From: Isoetes taiwanensis
Lineage: Eukaryota; Streptophyta; Lycopodiopsida; Isoetales; Isoetaceae
Assembly (NCBI GenBank): GCA_021234155.1
Contig: JAJEKV010000047.1
Span: 6,539,071-6,603,070, forward strand
Direction of reading: 5' to 3'
Length of the DNA: 64,000 nucleotides
How positions within the stretch are numbered: position 1 is the stretch's first letter; each line of letters begins with the position of its first letter. Both the position numbers and the translations under genes were made by a program. Positions 9,229 through 19,904 of the stretch are shown one piece after another. The notes beneath the pieces are model-generated. The model was not told where the DNA came from. It ran no database searches and saw only the letters and a list, made by a program, of their open reading frames with translations.

Positions 9229-10861
9229 TCAAGCCTGACGGCTGCACAATGCCTTCATATCAGTATGCTTACAGACGAAATCAATCCGGGATAATACTTG
9301 AGTATGCCACCGGGCCTGGCGACGGTTGAGCACTCGAGCAGACTGAAAATATTCGAGATTTCGGTGATCTGTGTAGACTGTGACTTTATAAGGAGATCCC
9401 TCCAGGAAACGTCTCCACTCCTCAAAAGAATCTACTATCGCCAACAACTCCTTGTCATAAATGGGATAGTTGATTTCAGCAGCCTGAAACTTTCGTGAGT
9501 GATAGGCGATTGGATGCAATTCATGGTCATCCCCCTCCTGAGACAGGATCCCACCAAGCGCAAAATCAGAAGCATCTGCTTCGACAACATATGGGCGCAA
9601 AGGATCTGCATGAGCAAGAACTGGCGCCGTGGTGAAAGCATGCTTCAGGGTAACAAAAGCAGATTCCGCTTCCACAGTCCATTCAAATGGCACATCCTTG
9701 ACCGTGAGGCGTGTCAAAGGAAGAGCAATCTCTGAATAATCCCGGATGAAACGCCGATAAAAATTGGCAAACCCGAGGAAACACTGAACATCGCGAACGG
9801 ATGAAGGTGTTTGCCACTCCAGAACAGTGCTAACCTTTTCGGGGTCCATAGAGACTCCATGTGGAGTGATGCGATAGCCAAGGAACTCCACATTATCCTG
9901 CTCGAACTGACACTTCTCAAGTTTGGCATATAACACATGCTCACGAAGCTTCTGAAGGACCTGTTGAACATGCCTCTCATGTTCGTCGAGAGTCTTAGAA
10001 TAAACAAGAATATCATCCAGATAGATGATAACAAAAGTGTATATGCTGGAATACTGCCGGGGCATTGGTAAGTCCAAATGGCATAACTGTGTACTCAAAA
10101 TGGCCATACCGAGTACGAAAAGCTGTTTTCCACTCATCACCCTCCCGGATCCGAATAAGATTGTAGGCACCCCGAAGATCAATCTTCGTAAAATAGTGCG
10201 CACCTTGGAGTCGTTCCAATAACTTTGGGATCAGAGGAAGCGGATACCGATTTGGCACTGTGATTTTATTGAGGCCACGATAATCAACGACCAGACGTAG
10301 CGAACCATCCTTCTTTTTGACGAAGAAGATAGGCGCTCCAGCAGGGGACTGAGAATGTCGAATGAAGCCAGTGGCTAAATTCTCTTCAATATAATCCCGC
10401 AAAACCTTCAACTCAGCGGGAGATAGACCATATATCGGACCATATGGCGGCGTGGTCCCCGGTTGCAAATCAATAGGACAATCGTATGGACGATGATCTG
10501 GGAGTTTGCTGGCCTTGACTTTGTCAAAAACATCAGAGAAGTCGCCATATTTATCTGGGAGCATTGGAGCAGACGTCGCTGATGCCGAGCTAGCCGATGG
10601 GTGAACCTGGATTGCAAACACTGAACTTGGATCTTGCCTTCTAGATTTATCAAACTCGCGAAGAGAAATCTTCGAGATACGAAACTGAGGGCATGAAGAA
10701 ACCTCCACAAAAGCATGAGCAGGAACATGAACATGAGGGGAGCAACCGGACAGAACTGGATCAAGAACTGGGAGCAGAAACGTGGACCTGGAGCAAGAAC
10801 CGGAGCAGAACAGGGGTGAACGTGGACTGGAGCAGGAGGAGCGTAAACCGAACTGGAGCAA
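9229..10861 (-). pseudogene. G2 reverse transcriptase and RNase H
   Basis: Frame 1 (10861-10013) holds the RT from [17 protein letters not shown] through [36 protein letters not shown] and [14 protein letters not shown]. There a small deletion plus frameshift (about 10050) removes about ten codons. Frame 2 continues with the catalytic [11 protein letters not shown], the connection domain (FLGFANFYRRFIRDYS) and RNase H (VVEADASDFALGGILSQEG, YPIYDKELLAIV, VYTDHRNLEYF). It ends at LSRIDFV, just before where the integrase would start. Only one major lesion is seen, so it is less decayed than G1. Confidence 0.9.
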
Positions 10862-10910
10862 GAGCAGGAACTAGAGCTGGAGCTGGGACATCATCAAGAA
10901 CATGATCAGA
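10690..10910. repeat. Minisatellite-like GGAGCAG/GAACTGG repeat in the G2 gag-pol linker
   Basis: Short units built from ggagcagaa / ggagcaagaac / gaactggagcag recur imperfectly for about 200 bp. On the minus strand they encode a Pro/Val/Ala-rich low-complexity linker ahead of the RT. Plus-strand ORFs in the same place are antisense shadows. Confidence 0.7.
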
Positions 10911-11951
10911 ATCTGGGGCATGAACTGGAGCAGAGGCAAGAGGCGGATCAGAACATGGAACAGCAAGGACGGAGTCAGGGGCCCATGATACTACACGGAT
11001 CGAAGTCGATGTTGGTGTAGAGACCTGATCTGCAGATGAACTGGAACTAGAGCTAGAACCAGCAAATCGAAATGATCTAGTACGCCAATCAATCTGCGGG
11101 TTATGTAGCTCGAGCCGCAAGGCAGATCCAAGACTATTGGCGCATGAGGGCTAGCAATGAGATTGAAGGAAATACTACAAGAAACTCCCTCGAACAAAAC
11201 CTGAAGAGGCGCTAAAGACATTTCGCGGATCGCACCGAGGAGATCTCCCGTCCATCAATCACTTCAACAGAGGCAGGATGCTCAACCTTGCTCCTAGGGA
11301 TGGCGTGCTTATCGGGCTTAACGCATTCTATCCATAAAGCAAGCATTTGCACCACAATCAACTTGCGCCAACACTTGTAATTCCCCAACTCTCGATTTCA
11401 ATGATATAGGGATGAAGAATGCCTTGTGACCTTATCCGGATGGAATAAACATGTGAGGAAATGTGGAAGGAGTCGAAAAAGGCGGCCAGCCGACGAGAGA
11501 CTCCTACTACTCGGACCGGCCCCTGAAGTTTTCCGACCGATTTAGGGCGCTTCACGGGGGCATCCACGAGCGATATGACCAGCTCCTCCACGGTAGAGGC
11601 AAAGATTAGCCCTCTCTCACGCCGCTGCTTCGGGCAGATAAGGGTCCTCGAATCGCCCGATCAACACGCAGATAGGCTCAGTCCGGATCCGCTAGATTTC
11701 TGAGATGAGACCGGGGAAGGCGAAGCTTCTGGCGCTTGTGTAATTGGAAAGACGACGACTCGTCTCTCTTGCCTACGTTCAAGAGCCGATTATCACATCG
11801 AAGCGCAAATCTGATGGCTTCTTCTAAACTCGGGATCCTCCATAGACAACAACATATCTTTGACATCCTCTCGTAACCCCTTCGAAACAATCTCGAAGTG
11901 CAATATCATCGTGCAAGATATCTCGCAATTTTGTGAAATTCGATGCATATA
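10911..11951 (-). pseudogene. G2 gag-pol middle region, heavily frameshifted
   Basis: Minus-strand frames change every 70-120 codons and none shows a clear zinc knuckle or protease D-T/S-G motif. A Ser-rich stretch is at about 11060-11035. I treat it as the decayed gag C-terminus and protease region because of its position between the gag core and RT. Confidence 0.45.
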
Positions 11952-12245
11952 TCAAGCCGGGCGAGAGCCTTGCCTTAAGTTGCAAAGTTTTGTGACTGTT
12001 GTACGCTGACGATCGGTGTCTCCAAAGCATGCTTCGAGTTCTGCAGTGAACGCAGCAAAATCTTGCAACTCTAGGGCTCCTTTCTCCAATAAAGGAGCAA
12101 ACCAACTTAGAGCTGGCCCTGTGAGAAGAGAACCAATCAGCCCCACTTGTTCTTGAGCTGTGGGATATCTATGAGGATGGAGCTGAATCACAAGCCTGAT
12201 CTGATTCAAAAAACCGCGGAGCTTGGACCGAGTGCCGTAGAGTTG
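11952..12245 (-). pseudogene. G2 gag core (retrotransposon capsid domain)
   Basis: The protein reads GTRSKLRGFLNQIRLVIQLH, YPTAQEQVGLIGSLLTGPAL, SWFAPLLEK and LEACFGDTDRQRTTVTKLCN, the characteristic capsid-like gag pattern of Ty3/gypsy and related domesticated gag proteins. It begins exactly where the piggyBac terminal repeat ends on this strand (CGGCACTCGGTCC after the repeat). The N-terminal part is not here; a matching gag start is found on plus at 3670. Confidence 0.85.
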
Positions 12246-12879
12246 TCCCTTGATGGACCATAAATGGTTCATTTCTATGGTTCACTTTAAAATTCACATA
12301 AAATCAATGGTAAAAAATTCAAGCAAACCCTTCCTACTAGTTAATATATGGCAGTCAACCTACACAAGAAAAATAATAAAAAATTCATCTGCCCCCAATT
12401 TTGAGAGTTATGCTTAGCTAAAGTGAGGGGGGTCAACCCAAAATTTCTTCATGGTTACAAATTGTAAAATTGTCTTAGTGAGAAGATTTTTTTGATTTTT
12501 TTCATGACAATGGTATTTTTCTATACGAGTCAGAGGTGAAGACACAAAAAACCACATCCAATTTCGATGTCTAGGAAGGGAGATAGCCTCATTCAAACAT
12601 GACAGGGTCAAAACTGTTTTCTGCCTTCTGTGAACCATTACTGGTTCTTTGAAGGCTGTTCACGATTATATTCTCTAACTTTTGCACAGAAATGAGTTTT
12701 GGCTTGAGATTTGGAACATAAGTAGTACACAAGTTGTTCTATCCAAGAAAAATATTTGTTAGCCTTGATTTTGAAGTTTTGGTCATGCCTTATGGCCACA
12801 ATTCCAAGTAACCTTTTTCTCGTTCATAATGAAAGAAAAAGTTATAAATATTGTCCCCTTTGAAAAATCATAAGATGAA

Positions 12880-13460
12880 AATCCATAGAGCTATGAGATT
12901 GATGCAAAAACAAGCTCTCAAAAAGAGCAAAAGCCATGGTCACAAGAATTCGAGAAGGATTTCTGTCTCCAGTCCTGGAAACGGACCATTAATGGTCCAC
13001 AGGACCCAGTAACACTCAAAAAATAATAAAGTGACATTTTGTCTAAGATCAACCTCCAATTTTGAACATGGTCCTTATAAAGTGTTATCCATTTAAACAA
13101 AATTATTTGGAAGGTTGTCTATGACTTTTCTTTTACCTAATTTGAGGGTTATTTTTTAGTGCAGAAAACCATTGCAGCTCTGGAGGCCAATTCTTTGCCA
13201 TTCATCATGATGACATATCACACTTCTCGTCTACAAAAATCATGCTATGAAAATTGATAAGGATGTAATTTCAAAGCAAAAACAAGCATGCAAAAAGAGT
13301 AAATAACATGGTCACAATAATTCGAGAAGGATTTCTTTGTCCTGTACTGTAAGCAGACCTTTACTGGTTAGACCCAGTTACACTTGAAAAGCAATAGCAA
13401 TAACATTTTGCCTAAGACCAACCTCTAATTTGGAACATTATGTCATGGAAACTTGTAAAA
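12880..13460. repeat. Subterminal tandem repeats in the piggyBac right half
   Basis: Two imperfect direct copies, about 12880-13100 and 13250-13460, share blocks such as ATGGTCACAA, AATTCGAGAAGGATTTC, GACCCAGT and AACCTC in the same order, spaced about 360 bp apart. Each has the GGACCAT...-type palindrome near its middle (perfect at 12983-12998, degenerate near 13350). A weaker third copy may lie at about 12440-12660. Subterminal repeats are common transposase-binding arrays. Confidence 0.6.
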
Positions 13461-13813
13461 ACATTATGTCATGGAAACTTATAAAAACATAAACATGAGT
13501 TATTGGTTATACAATACATGTCTGGGAGTGCTCTAATATACAAAATCAACTCCTCGTAGTGCTAACAAAATGACAAAAATCTGCAATAGTAGTCAAAGTA
13601 TTAGGTCGTTTCGATACTGTAGAAAATCAGCAACCCAAATCAAGATTACCTTGGATTACCGTTATGTATGCAAGGAATATAGTGTCCATTCCATATACAG
13701 ATCTGTTATGATACATGAAGAATCAGGCATGCAATACAAAGTTTAAAATTGAACATGAAATCAATTAGATATAAAAATCAGAAATTATGCAAAGGATTAG
13801 AATGTGTTTACCT

Positions 13814-14835
13814 TCATTCTCGCTTCTCTCTTTCAGCTTTTCTTGCTGCAATATCAGCCTTTTTTGCATCCTCCAAGAGGGGAGCCCACATTTCTGAATG
13901 GTAGAGAGCATCACATGCTCCAGGGCAAATATAAACATTGCAAATAGGGCAATAAAACCTTGTTCTTCGTGCTCGTGCCGTATCATGGACTACACCGGTT
14001 TCTTTCTCAATTATCCTGTTACAAGCGCAAACGACACATGTCCTATGAGGCTCGTTAGTTTTGTAGTAAGTAGCATGTCTTCCACCAACTTGTAGCAGGC
14101 CAGATCTTGTCAAATTAGCACCATCAAGATCATTTGCAATCAAATCTCTTTGCAAAACAGTTAAGAACTCATAATGTGTGATGGTTGGATTCCAATGCTT
14201 GTAAATTAAGTAAGCATTTGTCAAAACGGAATCCAGCATCCCCCAAAACAATGCATGCCACCATTTCCATGAAATCAGCTCTCTTTCTAAACTATAGTTA
14301 GATGCCAAACACATTTTATTATGCACATCACAACCGGCCTTGTGTTCATTATAAGCCACAGCAATTTCAGGGGCAGCCACGGGTTGTCGATTGCCTCTCT
14401 CTAACAAATGCAATACAGAAGACATCTCAATGCCATGGACATTAGAAGCAAAAAGAATTGCTTCTTTGTCTTGCCATGCACTCACTACAAGTCCACTTTC
14501 TTTGCAAAATGCAAATTTGTGAGTTCCCTTTAGAATTTCTTTCTTCTTGCCATCGAACTTCAACATCTTGATGGGAAACATCTTTGTTTTGTTGGGATTT
14601 ATTGTTCCTGTGCCACCTTGTTTCCTCTTTGACAACCATTGCAGCAGCTTTACGCTTGTAAAATAACGATCAAAGAATACATGATGCCCTGGCCCAAGCT
14701 TCTTGACAAGATACATACTGCCCTCTTCCTGTTTTAGCTTATCATAAACTTCAAATTGCATGCAATAGCCTGTGGCACTATCACAAAGAGTCCAAAGTTG
14801 AATTCCAAATTTGTGTGGTTTCTTTGGATACTTGC
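13814..14835 (-). pseudogene. piggyBac transposase, exon 2 (C-terminal half)
   Basis: A 3' splice-like CCCTGTAATAG (plus 14836-14846) precedes the exon, which starts KYPKKPHKFGIQLWTLCDSA and stays open to 13814. It contains the second catalytic aspartate in HHVFFDRYFTSV and the third in YNEHKAGCDVHNKMC. The C-terminus has the Cys-rich zinc-binding domain (CVVC, CPIC, CPGAC, H), which in piggyBac proteins helps bind the terminal repeats. The frame phase at 14835 matches that at 6069 on the plus strand, so the two exons belong together. This half has no internal stop. It is classed as pseudogene only because exon 1 lies in opposite orientation. Confidence 0.88.
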
Positions 14836-15635
14836 CTATTACAGGGTAGAAGAAATGATTTGGGTTGCATCAAATGTTGCTACGAATTTAGGCCTTCCAT
14901 TTTTTGTCCATTCCAAAGTACACACTAAAAAGCCCACAACAAATTGATTCCACAAAGAAATTCAATTACAGAAGCTGCTCAAAAGAATACATATTCAAAT
15001 ACTATGAAGGAAAAAATGCACGCATCCATCAAATAAAACCTTACTGTCTGTATCTATGATAGAACATATAAACACAAGAATATAAACCATGATTGTGAGA
15101 GCCAAAAGATCCATACATTTAACTTTTGACTCTTAATGTGATAACATGTAATAAATGTACCCAGACCATAATCATTCTCAATATTCGAATAGAAGAATAC
15201 AGACCATGATTCTGGCATATGCAAGCACCCAAAAAATCCGTGAAGAATCAACTATGGGAGGAGCAAGAAGTTTCTACGGCAAAGCAACTTTCAATACATA
15301 TAGATTAAACACACGACTCATGACTCCCAACAAATTCCGAAGGCTTTATTGGACCCCTAAATGGGTTGCTTAGAAGAATAAGAAAAGAGGAAATACCTGT
15401 CCGCAACACAATCTAGTACAGGATTTTGATACCCTAGCACAGAATCTGGAATCACAGAGGCATGATCTTGAAGGATCGGATTAAGCCATGCCCACAGAGA
15501 AAATGTCTGAAAACTCATTCTGACTTTTGAGCACTGGAGGCAGTGCGTCTGTATGCTATCCGGATTCGTGCATGCATAGACAAAGTATAGATAAATTCGG
15601 GAATGATAGGGAAAATGTAGGAAATAAATTAGAGC
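14836..15635. other. Intron remainder and unassigned flank; possible exon on minus
   Basis: The first part should be the 3' part of the transposase intron, and the right inversion breakpoint should lie in this stretch. At about 15396-15530 on minus there is an exon-like open stretch (FQTFSLWAWLNPILQDHASV ... GYQNPVLDCVAD) followed by a donor-like CAG|GTATTT. I do not recognise the protein. The rest is AT-rich without clear signals. The target duplication AGAGC of the next element ends this region. Confidence 0.4.
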
Positions 15636-16052
15636 TGTTGGGGTGGTCACCACTCACCACACTAGTCACCACTCGCCACTCGCCACTCACCACACTCGTC
15701 ACCACTCACCACACTCGTCACCACACACCACAGTCACCACTTACCACTCACCACACTCACCACTATTGAGGTGGTATAGGAGATTGTATACCGTATATGG
15801 AGGGATATACGCACATGCACGCGTGTAGGATATTTGCACGTACGTATTGTGGAGGCATGATCACCACTGTATTATCTTAGCAGAGCAAAGAGAGAGAACA
15901 GAGAGACGTGTATTGAGGGAGAGAGTATTTTTGCTTGATCTAGCTATGGAGATGATGAATCTTTGTGTTGTGCATTGCCTTGATCTGATAGATTGAGGCT
16001 GGATTGTTGGGTCTTTCATCCTTCTTGCAAGGTCAGAGTTAAGGCTCTAACA
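15636..16052 (+). repeat. 5' LTR of the gag-protease element
   Basis: 417 bp, TGTT...AACA. The first about 130 bp consist of CACCACTCACCACACTCGT-type short repeats; the rest is unique and includes GAGAGAGAGAACAGAGAGA. It is followed by ATTTGGCGACCACGG, where the primer-binding site should be; I cannot name the tRNA. It has one extra 7-bp CGCCACT repeat relative to the 3' LTR. Confidence 0.92.
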
Positions 16053-16243
16053 ATTTGGCGACCACGGTGCTCGACAGACCATTGATCGGCAAGAATTTCC
16101 ATTGAAAAAGGAGTTGTTACCATTGGTATTGGTGATCGTCGGTAAAGAACGACACCATAAAGGAAGGAGCAATTTCTTTGTGTGAAGGGGATTTTGCCGT
16201 AATTGATTTGTGGGGTACAATTTGACAAAGAGAGCATAGTAGT

Positions 16244-17160
16244 ATGCCCAAGGGAAGTAAGAAGGATATCCCACCAAGCTCCATCGTAACAAGAAGGGGA
16301 CCGGTGAGTCAATCTTTGGGCTCAAAATTGCATCAAGATTCAATTTCGTTTTCAGATTTGGGAGCAGATTTGGAGTCTAATTCTCAGATCCAGGAGGTTT
16401 TGATTCCATTTACCGATCTAGAAGGTAATCCAATTTCGTTTTTCAAATTGAAGGGAGATTCAATTTTGTTTTTTCAATTTCAAGAAACCCAAGAAGAGGC
16501 AGAGATGGCTGTATTACCACCTATGGTATGGGGTTTTCAGATAATGGGGATTCCAAAGTTTAATGATCTGGTGGATCGGGATCCTTTGAAGCATATTGTG
16601 AAGTTTGAGAGGTATTGCCAGCAATGTAAGTTACCGGCTGTTGATTACTTGCTTTGTTTCATAGTTCTTTGCAAGATTCAGTAGAGGAATGGGCACAAAC
16701 TCAGCCAGATACCATGACATATCAGGAATTAAAGGAAGCTTTCATTGCTAATTATCAATAAGTCTATGGTAAGGATAAGACTATGGAAAGGTGGACCAAT
16801 TTTACACAAAAGGAAGATGAATAAATTCGAGAGTATAATCAGAGGTACATTGCGGTTCTCAAAGCCGTGGTTCATTGGAAGATTGCAAGGAATGATAAAA
16901 TGGATATTCAATGGTATGTAAAGGGGCTGAAATGAGCTATCGCTCATAAGGTGAAGGCTAAACAGCCTACAACATTGTTAGAAGCACAAAAGTATGCTCT
17001 AGCGGCTGAAGATAAGTTGGGATACATTCATGAAGTTGCTGCTCCAGACATAAAATAGAGGATATTGCAGCCAAGATTTCTAAGCTTACAATTGGTGAGA
17101 AGCCAAGGGAGGTTCAGTTTATTACTTGTGAGTATTGTGGGTCTATTGGACATTCTGATA
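16244..17160 (+). pseudogene. gag of the non-autonomous LTR element (capsid part)
   Basis: The ATG at 16244 opens MPKGSKKDIPPSSIVTRRGP and continues to a Ty3-like capsid start (MGIPKFNDLVDRDPLKHIVK). A frameshift near 16650 moves the frame to SLQDSVEEWAQTQPDTMTYQ, followed by LLEAQKYALAAEDKL. In-frame stops occur at about 16758, 16821, 16932 and 17056. Several could be single-base changes of CAA/CGA codons, as expected from methylated-cytosine decay. Without repair no full gag can be made. Confidence 0.8.
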
Positions 17161-17597
17161 CTACATGTAGATTGCTGAAATTCTGCTCAAGATGCCAAAT
17201 AAAGGGCCATAATGATCAAGAATGTAGGGAGAAGAGATTCTTTGAGAAGGCCAATCCAGTATTTGCTGTTATGCAACAAGCACCACCTATTCCTATTCAA
17301 CCAGTGCAAGAAGCACCTATCATGCCACAAGTTCCAATGATGCCACAAGCTCCAATTGCTCAACAAGTTCCAATGAGTTCCACACAAATGGTGCAGCCAC
17401 AACAGGGATGGTATCAAAATAAGGCTCATTTGTATTGCAAGTTATGTGATAAATTCAAGCATGATGAGACTACTTGTTGGAAAATCCATGGGAAACCAGA
17501 ATGGGCAACCAACAAGTATCCACCAAGGCAGCAAGTGTTTGAATCAGTACCTCTTCCTAATAATGATGTGTCGCATTCAAGATGCAAAGTACATTGA
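17095..17597 (+). CDS. gag nucleocapsid region with three CCHC zinc knuckles
   Basis: Three C-x2-C-x4-H-x4-C motifs are intact: CEYCGSIGHSDTTC (about 17130), CSRCQIKGHNDQEC (about 17181) and CKLCDKFKHDETTC (about 17436). Between the second and third is a Pro/Gln/Met-rich spacer with repeated PIMPQ/PMMPQ-like units. Zinc knuckles bind the element RNA during packaging. From 17172 the frame is open (MLKFCSRCQ...) until 17597, after which the reading frame shifts at 17570-17600 into the following ORF. Confidence 0.85.
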
Positions 17598-17747
17598 TAA
17601 TCCTCAAGTTAAGGCTCTTATTGAGGAGCTTAAGAAGCAAGAGAAGGCAAAATCAGTAGTAAATTGTGGACTTGTTGAGGTGGAGAATGATCCATTTCAG
17701 CAAGAAGAAGAGATTGGAGAAGTAAATGCAGTTACAAGATCACAAAG

Positions 17748-19406
17748 GTGGTTCAAGAACCAAGAGTAGTGCCAATTGCGGAGAAGACTAAGACCTCTTT
17801 TCCAAAGGCTTTGAAGGGACAAGCTTTGAAGGTATCAACACCTAAGAAGGTGCAATTCAACGTGTTGCCCACAGAACAATTTCATTCTATAGAAGAAAAT
17901 CAGCCCATAGTGATGCCTCCTATGGTGGATGAGGAAATTCAAAATGAAGATGATGTGATCAGACAAGTTTTGGCCACTAAAGTTACACTTACTCTTGAGC
18001 AATTGATGCATTATTCTCCAAATTTGTTGCAAGAGTTAGGGGGGAGAACAAAATCAGAAATTTCAGTCCAACAAATCATCTCAAATGATACCAATAAGAG
18101 TAGAATGGAGCCACTAGCCCGGCAATCCAAGGATCCAGGACCATTTCTTTGTGATATGAGTATTAATGGATATTTAATCAAAGACGCCAACATAGATACC
18201 GACAATGGAGTGAATGTAATGCCTTACCACATAATGCTTCAAGTTGGATTGAAAATGATGGAACCGACAACTATGATGCTCAAAGCATTCAATCAAATGA
18301 AGGTGCAGCCTATGGGAGTCATAAGAAATGTCTTATGCAAGGTTTATGAGGTGGAAGCAATCTTGGATTTCATGGTTTTGAAATTTGTAGAGAGTGTGCA
18401 TGCTGAAACTTATACTTTGTTGCTGAGCCGTACATGGTTAGATGTCGTACAAGCTGAGACTTCATGGAGGAAGCGTGAAATGAACATCTTTCAAGAGAAG
18501 CACAAAGTTACTATAGATCATCCTCTGAAATCACGCATGGATGGGACAAATAGAAATCAGGTAAATCTAATCACATCTCACATGGTTGAAGAGTATGAGC
18601 ATGTTCTTTTATGTGAAAATGATAAGTTTGAGCATTGTTATGAGAAAGAAACTGATAGATGCTTGAGCAGCCCTGAGTTTGAGACTTTTCATACATATGA
18701 AACATTTTTGGATGATGATGAACCATTATTATGTGAGCTGGAGGTGGAAAGCATTGATATTTTAGCATTTGATCACTCTGAAGATATGTTACATGCTCTT
18801 GAATTTGGAGGCAGTCATGACAACAGTCCTCTTTATGAAACTTTTAGATTTGAAACATGTATACCAACTGAGCAAGAACTTTACATGCCTCAAATGGAGA
18901 AATTTACTTGCTTTGATGGTTTGGCACTAAACCATGAGCTAGAATTGCAAATTTGTGATGTTTTGATGAATGAAGTGTACCTAGAATGGTCCAGACCTAT
19001 GTTTCAGCATTGTAGCAGTCCGAAGAAGTCTAAGAATCAAGAAAAAATAGTTCCTTTTATGTTTGAGCATGGAAGTATGGAAGAGGTGAGTAAATTTGAG
19101 CATGACTATGTGATAAAGGATGGGAAATTGGACATGAGCAGCACTTTATCTCAGTGTGCAGCAGCCAAAGATGCTCCTAAAGGTTTGTTTGCACCATTTG
19201 AGACTAATAAGCTACCTGGAATATGTCATTTTAGCAAGTTCTATTACATTACATCAGATTTGCCACATTGGTATACTACTGCAGTAATATTTGAGCAGGT
19301 TATTGGATTGTGGTTTGTTCTTTGGCCACACTTTTTGTTGTTGTTACATGTTATCTGCATTCTCCTATTTGGAAGATGCTTACTTAATAGGGTTGGAGTT
19401 GGTTGA
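17748..19406 (+). CDS. Protease-like ORF with long acidic tail and C-terminal hydrophobic segment
   Basis: 552 codons without a stop. Residues about 128-255 match a retroviral-type aspartic protease: FLCDMSINGYLIKDANID at the active site, VNVMPYHIMLQVGL, LKAFNQMKVQPMGVI and LLSRTWLDVV. The active site reads D-T-D-N (Asp150) where D-T-G-S is expected, so the enzyme is probably inactive. Residues about 280-500 are acidic and unlike RT or integrase. The last about 40 residues (VIGLWFVLWPHFLLLLHVIC and following) are hydrophobic enough to span a membrane, then RCLLNRVGVG. A large open tail in an element lacking pol is unusual; whether it is translated is unknown. Confidence 0.75.
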   Translation: MVQEPRVVPIAEKTKTSFPKALKGQALKVSTPKKVQFNVLPTEQFHSIEENQPIVMPPMVDEEIQNEDDVIRQVLATKVTLTLEQLMHYSPNLLQELGGRTKSEISVQQIISNDTNKSRMEPLARQSKDPGPFLCDMSINGYLIKDANIDTDNGVNVMPYHIMLQVGLKMMEPTTMMLKAFNQMKVQPMGVIRNVLCKVYEVEAILDFMVLKFVESVHAETYTLLLSRTWLDVVQAETSWRKREMNIFQEKHKVTIDHPLKSRMDGTNRNQVNLITSHMVEEYEHVLLCENDKFEHCYEKETDRCLSSPEFETFHTYETFLDDDEPLLCELEVESIDILAFDHSEDMLHALEFGGSHDNSPLYETFRFETCIPTEQELYMPQMEKFTCFDGLALNHELELQICDVLMNEVYLEWSRPMFQHCSSPKKSKNQEKIVPFMFEHGSMEEVSKFEHDYVIKDGKLDMSSTLSQCAAAKDAPKGLFAPFETNKLPGICHFSKFYYITSDLPHWYTTAVIFEQVIGLWFVLWPHFLLLLHVICILLFGRCLLNRVGVG

Positions 19407-19904
19407 TAATTCCAGACAGGGAGTTGTTGCCTAATCCTAGAAATGGAAAGGACCTCAGGCCTTATGTTGAAAGCGAAATGCTATTCTAAGGAATTCAACT
19501 AAGGCAAAGCTCCAATTACAGGGAATCGGTAGCAAATTTTGGGTTACAACAGATCATTTTTCTGTAAAAACAGATGGTGACAATTCCATAATACACAATC
19601 TATCCTACATCAAAAGATGTGTTTCGGCGATACGAATCCAACGAGCTATGGTGCAGGTCAAACGGAGGTCTGGAACTCAAGATATCAGCTTTCAAAGTTT
19701 GCCATAGTTACAGAGGCTCTGTTTCGTCACTGTCATTTTGGACCAATTTGTTTTGTATCAGTCATTTGGATTTGAGGAGGGTAATTTCTTTCTAAATATA
19801 CATGTAAATGTGTCATTTGGGGACATGTCCCAAGGACCATATTAGTACGTTTTGTTGTGGGTTCTCCGCCACGGAGTGGCACATTTTCCCACTGTGGTCG
19901 CCAC
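19407..19904 (+). other. 3' untranslated interior of the gag-protease element
   Basis: About 500 bp without ORFs. It contains a possible purine-rich tract (GGATTTGAGGAGGG, about 19770), but this is 130 bp from the LTR and not adjacent as a standard polypurine tract would be. The bases next to the 3' LTR read GTGGTCGCCAC, related to the LTR's own CACCAC repeats. Confidence 0.5.

Larger units (their letters stand above)
9226..12245 (-). mobile_element. Ty3/gypsy element G2: gag remainder and pol (truncated after RNase H)
   Basis: On minus from 12245: gag core, a degenerate stretch, a repetitive linker, then RT and RNase H. It stops at about 9226, directly against the ABCC exon; integrase and the 3' LTR are missing. 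The RT ([20 protein letters not shown] ... [13 protein letters not shown]) resembles the sushi/Tcn1-like chromoviruses of fungi and non-seed plants more than the usual angiosperm lineages. The right edge coincides with the piggyBac terminal repeat. Its gag start is on the other strand at 3670. Confidence 0.85.
12239..14835 (-). mobile_element. piggyBac-family transposon, right half (exon 2, 3' UTR, terminal repeat)
   Basis: Reading on minus from 14835: transposase exon 2, a 1.5-kb AT-rich 3' region with internal repeats, and the right terminal repeat at 12239-12271. On plus that end reads TAGAGTTGTCCC followed by GGACCAT, matching the left end at 3763-3780. The outermost TTAACAC of the left end is replaced by GTGCCG, so the tip and target duplication are damaged or the edge was trimmed. 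Together with 3756-6069 this makes one element of about 5 kb. Confidence 0.75.

Noticed and set aside
10693-10905. Plus-strand Glu/Arg/Thr-rich ORF
   Set aside because: Antisense of the minisatellite-like linker in G2; repetitive composition only.
15527-15828. Two plus-strand His/Thr-rich ORFs
   Set aside because: Created by the CACCACTC repeats at the start of the 5' LTR.
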